A DNA stretch of 64,000 nt, taken from assembly GCA_021371955.1 (NCBI GenBank), contig JAJFVD010000007.1:1-64000 (forward strand), in the 5' to 3' direction. The position numbers were made by a program, and so were the translations under genes. Below are positions 62,856-64,000 of this stretch, piece by piece. Position 1 is the first letter of the stretch. Every line of letters begins with the position of its first letter. The notes under the pieces were generated by a model, which saw only the letters and a program-made list of their open reading frames with translations, was not told where the DNA came from and made no database searches. The DNA is from Bacteroidales bacterium. GTDB lineage: Bacteria; Bacteroidota; Bacteroidia; Bacteroidales; UBA932.

Positions 62856-62907
62856 AGGAAAATTGAAAAGTCGTTGCTTGCAACGGCTTATTCTTTTTAA
62901 TGAAATC

Positions 62908-63846
62908 ATGAAAATAGTATTTTTAGATTCTGCAACCCTCGGCGAGGGTATTTCTTACGGAAAAATTGAAGAGATGGGAACCCTCATCTGCTATCCGTAC
63001 ACAAAAGATGAAGATGTTTCAGAAAGAATAAAAGATGCCGATGTAGTAATTTCCAATAAAGTTCAGGTACGCAGGCAACACATAGATGATGCCCGCAAAC
63101 TGAAACTTATTTGCGTTGCAGGAACCGGCACAAATAACATTGACTGCGCATACGCCGAATCAAAAGGCATTCCTGTAAAAAATGCTGTAGGATATTCTAC
63201 GGAAAGTGTTGTGCAAATTACATTTGCATCGTTGCTTTCTCTTATAAACAGCATAAGTTATTACGACAGATGCGTAAAGAGCGGAGACTATTCAAAAAGT
63301 CCTCATTTTACAGATACAGGACGTTCTTTCTTTGAGCTGAGCGGTAAAAATTACGGAATAATAGGTATGGGAGCCATTGGCAAAAGAGTTGCCGCAATAG
63401 CTACCGCTTTTGGAGCAAAAGTTTCCTACTATTCAACTCAGGGAACAGCTCATTGCAAGGATTATCCTGCAGTTACACTGGAAGAACTTCTCACAAAAAG
63501 CGATATCATTTCTATTCATGCCCCATTAAACGAGAAGACTAAAAATCTAATTGCAATGGAGGAGCTAAAGATAATGAAGCCAAACGCATACATTCTAAAC
63601 ATGGGCAGGGGAGGAATAGTTAACGAGAAAGATCTGGCACAGGCAATAAACTTTGGACTGATTGCAGGGGCTGCTGTTGATGTATATGAAATTGAACCTT
63701 TACAACCAGGCCATCCATATCTTCAAATCGTAGACAACGAAAGAATCATTCTCACGCCTCATATAGCATGGTCCAGCAGAGAAGCAAGAAGAGTACTGGT
63801 AGAGAGAATTGCAGAGAATATTAAGGCCGGAATAAAAGCCGGTTAG
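62908..63846 (+). CDS. D-2-hydroxyacid dehydrogenase
   Basis: 312 residues. NAD-dependent reductase of 2-oxoacids. The Rossmann motif is GKNYGIIGMGAIGKRVAAIATAFGAKVSYY, the catalytic arginine and glutamate lie in LNMGRGGIVNEKDL and YEIEPL, and the active histidine is in LTPHIAWSS. The start at 62908 is chosen: any earlier in-frame start would begin inside the tRNA gene. The substrate (glycerate, lactate or other) cannot be told. Confidence 0.92.
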   Translation: MKIVFLDSATLGEGISYGKIEEMGTLICYPYTKDEDVSERIKDADVVISNKVQVRRQHIDDARKLKLICVAGTGTNNIDCAYAESKGIPVKNAVGYSTESVVQITFASLLSLINSISYYDRCVKSGDYSKSPHFTDTGRSFFELSGKNYGIIGMGAIGKRVAAIATAFGAKVSYYSTQGTAHCKDYPAVTLEELLTKSDIISIHAPLNEKTKNLIAMEELKIMKPNAYILNMGRGGIVNEKDLAQAINFGLIAGAAVDVYEIEPLQPGHPYLQIVDNERIILTPHIAWSSREARRVLVERIAENIKAGIKAG

Positions 63847-63854
63847 CAGGAAAA

Positions 63855-64000
63855 TTATTTGAGAGGGGAGTTTGGCTCCTTTTTCATATAATTGTACTCA
63901 AGCCGGTCTACAAGCCTTGGGAAAAATTTATTTAAAAGCACAGTCAGTTTTCCGATAAAAGTGAGAATTACCTGTGCTTTTCTCTTTTTAATGCCTTTTA
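63855..64000 (-). CDS. 3' end of a probable short-chain dehydrogenase (partial)
   Basis: The minus strand from the window edge reads 48 residues ending GKLTVLLNKFFPRLVDRLEYNYMKKEPNSPLK, then TAA at 63857-63855. The preceding KGIKKRKAQVILTFI and the PRLVDR motif resemble the C-terminal tail of membrane-associated SDR oxidoreductases. The catalytic part lies outside the window, so the assignment is tentative. Confidence 0.5.
   Translation of the reverse strand, partial: KGIKKRKAQVILTFIGKLTVLLNKFFPRLVDRLEYNYMKKEPNSPLK

Noticed and set aside
62812..62907. An upstream start of the hydroxyacid dehydrogenase inside tRNA-Leu
   Set aside because: It would translate part of the tRNA; the ATG at 62908 gives the normal N-terminus.

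Overview
The window looks like chromosomal DNA of an anaerobic or microaerophilic member of the Bacteroidetes, most likely Bacteroidales. The support is: a SusC/SusD pair; a serine-type sulfatase beside its radical-SAM maturase; the Bacteroidetes ATP synthase gene order with a very short epsilon subunit; menaquinone methylation; weak or absent Shine-Dalgarno sequences; and promoters of the Bacteroidetes type (TTTG, about 19 bases, TAnnTTTG), the cleanest being in front of rplS. No insertion sequence, prophage or CRISPR array was seen. All identifications come from reading motifs and family resemblance; no database search was run.

Layout. 1-4160: accessory and partly decayed DNA: a Fur-family regulator, a broken XRE antitoxin-like gene, an ECF sigma factor with a partner gene interrupted by a stop codon, a secreted protein and a ParDE toxin-antitoxin pair. 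4169-10750: housekeeping genes (dnaK, panB, RluA-type synthase, nadD, gmk, creatininase family, class II aldolase). 10751-11434: a gene-free stretch full of nested palindromes. 11435-15715: photolyase, sulfatase and sulfatase maturase. 15708-22762: the complete F1Fo ATP synthase operon on the minus strand.

22928-28656 is the most interesting block. It is a minus-strand operon for a Qmo/Hdr-like membrane electron-transfer complex: two HdrA-like flavoproteins, an MvhD-like subunit, a small winged-helix-like protein and a QmoC-like HdrC-HdrE fusion. It starts with a DsrE-family protein and a TusA sulfur carrier. A Crp/Fnr regulator is divergently transcribed, and a perfect TGTGA-N6-TCACA palindrome lies between them. 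The regulator keeps the Arg-Glu-...-Arg recognition residues that read TGTGA in E. coli CRP. A TauE/SafE transporter is nearby. No aprAB, dsrAB or HdrB-type catalytic subunit is in the window, so the redox partner is probably sulfur bound to TusA/DsrE (inference).

29566-37119: an AlkA-like glycosylase, TauE/SafE, grpE-dnaJ, an M23 peptidase overlapping anmK, rplS, tRNA-Arg and a secreted protein. 37231-41351: assorted small genes, a membrane-anchored hydrolase and a divergent MarR regulator. 41653-46194: SusC and SusD. 46344-49632: small enzymes, acetyltransferases and a secreted beta-propeller protein. 49629-58181: a copper/silver efflux operon (HYC_CC_PP-like protein, HMA protein, CusA, TolC-type channel, CusB) with hydE at its 3' end. 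58282-62675: TfoX-like protein, PAP2 phosphatase, cardiolipin synthase, menG/ubiE and a PurL-C-terminus-like protein. 62769 to the end: tRNA-Leu, a D-2-hydroxyacid dehydrogenase and the 3' end of a probable short-chain dehydrogenase.
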